Part shown: positions 5,099-5,450 of the stretch, one piece after another | Position numbering within the stretch: position 1 is the first letter of the stretch | Layout: each line of letters opens with the position of its first letter | Source: Caulobacteraceae bacterium | Lineage (GTDB): Bacteria; Pseudomonadota; Alphaproteobacteria; Caulobacterales; Caulobacteraceae | NCBI GenBank assembly: GCA_028291305.1 | Contig: JAQGII010000107.1 | Span: 1-5,450 of the forward strand | Reading direction: 5' to 3' | Length of the DNA: 5,450 nt | Translations under genes and position numbers: made by a program | Notes under the pieces: generated by a model | Database searches by the model: none | Told to the model about the DNA's origin: nothing | Seen by the model: the letters and a program-made list of their open reading frames with translations, nothing else

Positions 5099-5450
5099 CC
5101 TGGCCACGCTGCAACGGGAGATGGCCCAGGGCCTGCTGAGCGGCCGCTTCGACGCCGTGCGCGGACAGGTCCTGGCCGGACCCATCGCCGCCGACGAGGC
5201 CCTCGGCCTGCACCGCAACACCGTCCTCTGCGCCCTGACCAACGCCCTGCGCCTGACCTTCCCCACGGTGGACGCCCTGGTGGGCGAGGCGTTCTTCGAT
5301 CAGGCGGCCCGGAGCTTCATCGACCAGCAGCCCCCCGCCCAGGCCTGGCTGACCGGCTACGGCGCCGCCTTCCCCGAGTTCCTGGACCGCTATCCGCTGG
5401 CCGCCGGCCTGCCTTATCTGGCCGACGTGGCGCGGCTCGACGCGGCGGTG
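5091..5450 (+). CDS. bufC1: Bufferin maturation partner BufC (DUF2063), N-terminal part
   Basis: The first 120 codons of a DUF2063 protein are present and the frame stays open to the right edge. Recognisable family elements are GLHRNTVLCAL (39-49), LRLTFPTVDALVGEAFF (53-69), PPAQAWLTGYGAAFPEFL (81-98) and LPYLADVARLD (107-117). In the MbnC/TglI/BufC systems the DUF2063 or equivalent partner binds the DUF692 enzyme and presents the precursor peptide to it, and has no catalytic metal site of its own. The ATG at 5091 overlaps the end of bufB by 8 bases and is preceded by GGGAG, so the two subunits should be made together, as expected for a heterodimer. The full family length is about 250 residues, so roughly half is missing. 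A DoxX-like bufD is the expected next gene but lies outside the window. Confidence 0.9.
   Translation, partial: MSDLATLQREMAQGLLSGRFDAVRGQVLAGPIAADEALGLHRNTVLCALTNALRLTFPTVDALVGEAFFDQAARSFIDQQPPAQAWLTGYGAAFPEFLDRYPLAAGLPYLADVARLDAAV

Noticed and set aside
4214..5266. A 350-residue open frame on the minus strand opposite bufB and bufC
   Set aside because: It is antisense to proteins with full DUF692 and DUF2063 motifs and has no ribosome binding site or recognisable domain.

Overview
The window looks like chromosomal DNA from a high-GC alphaproteobacterium, most probably Caulobacterales (Caulobacter, Phenylobacterium or Brevundimonas type). The reasons are the strong G/C bias at third codon positions, the long antisense open frames this creates, and above all a sigF-nrsF pair divergent from a DUF2282-DUF692-DUF2063 operon, an arrangement known from Caulobacter. 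No rRNA, tRNA, insertion sequence, CRISPR array or phage gene was seen. Genes are densely packed and no gap between genes exceeds about 145 bases.

Left part, minus strand (1-2356). Reading in the direction of transcription there is an AAHS-type MFS transporter (977-2356), an intrinsic-type terminator hairpin (911-939), a small Cys-rich DUF1272 protein (624-875), and the N-terminal 161 codons of a secreted penicillin-acylase/acyl-homoserine-lactone-acylase family protein (1-483, running off the left edge). A candidate promoter with a perfect palindrome at the predicted transcription start precedes the acylase gene. I see no functional link between these three genes.

Right part (2486-5450). 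An ECF sigma factor (sigF, 3133-3714) and its predicted membrane anti-sigma factor (nrsF/DUF1109, 2486-3136) overlap by 4 bp on the minus strand. Divergent from them, on the plus strand, lies a bufferin-type RiPP operon: the DUF2282 precursor peptide (bufA, 3848-4129), the DUF692 multinuclear-iron enzyme (bufB, 4163-5098) and its DUF2063 partner (bufC, 5091 to the right edge). A strong match to a SigF-type promoter (TGTAACC, 15-nt gap, CGAAC) lies at 3757-3783, just upstream of bufA.

The expected logic is as follows. Metal stress (copper, gold, chromium or cadmium type, from knowledge of Caulobacter) relieves NrsF inhibition of SigF. SigF then transcribes bufABC, and BufB/BufC oxidise cysteines of the exported BufA peptide, which buffers copper in the periplasm. 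This system has been described recently, so its presence is not new. The parts that may be new are local: a terminator-like hairpin at the very 5' end of the bufA transcript, a perfect 10-bp inverted repeat at the start of bufB that could set the peptide-to-enzyme ratio, and the cysteine pattern of this NrsF.
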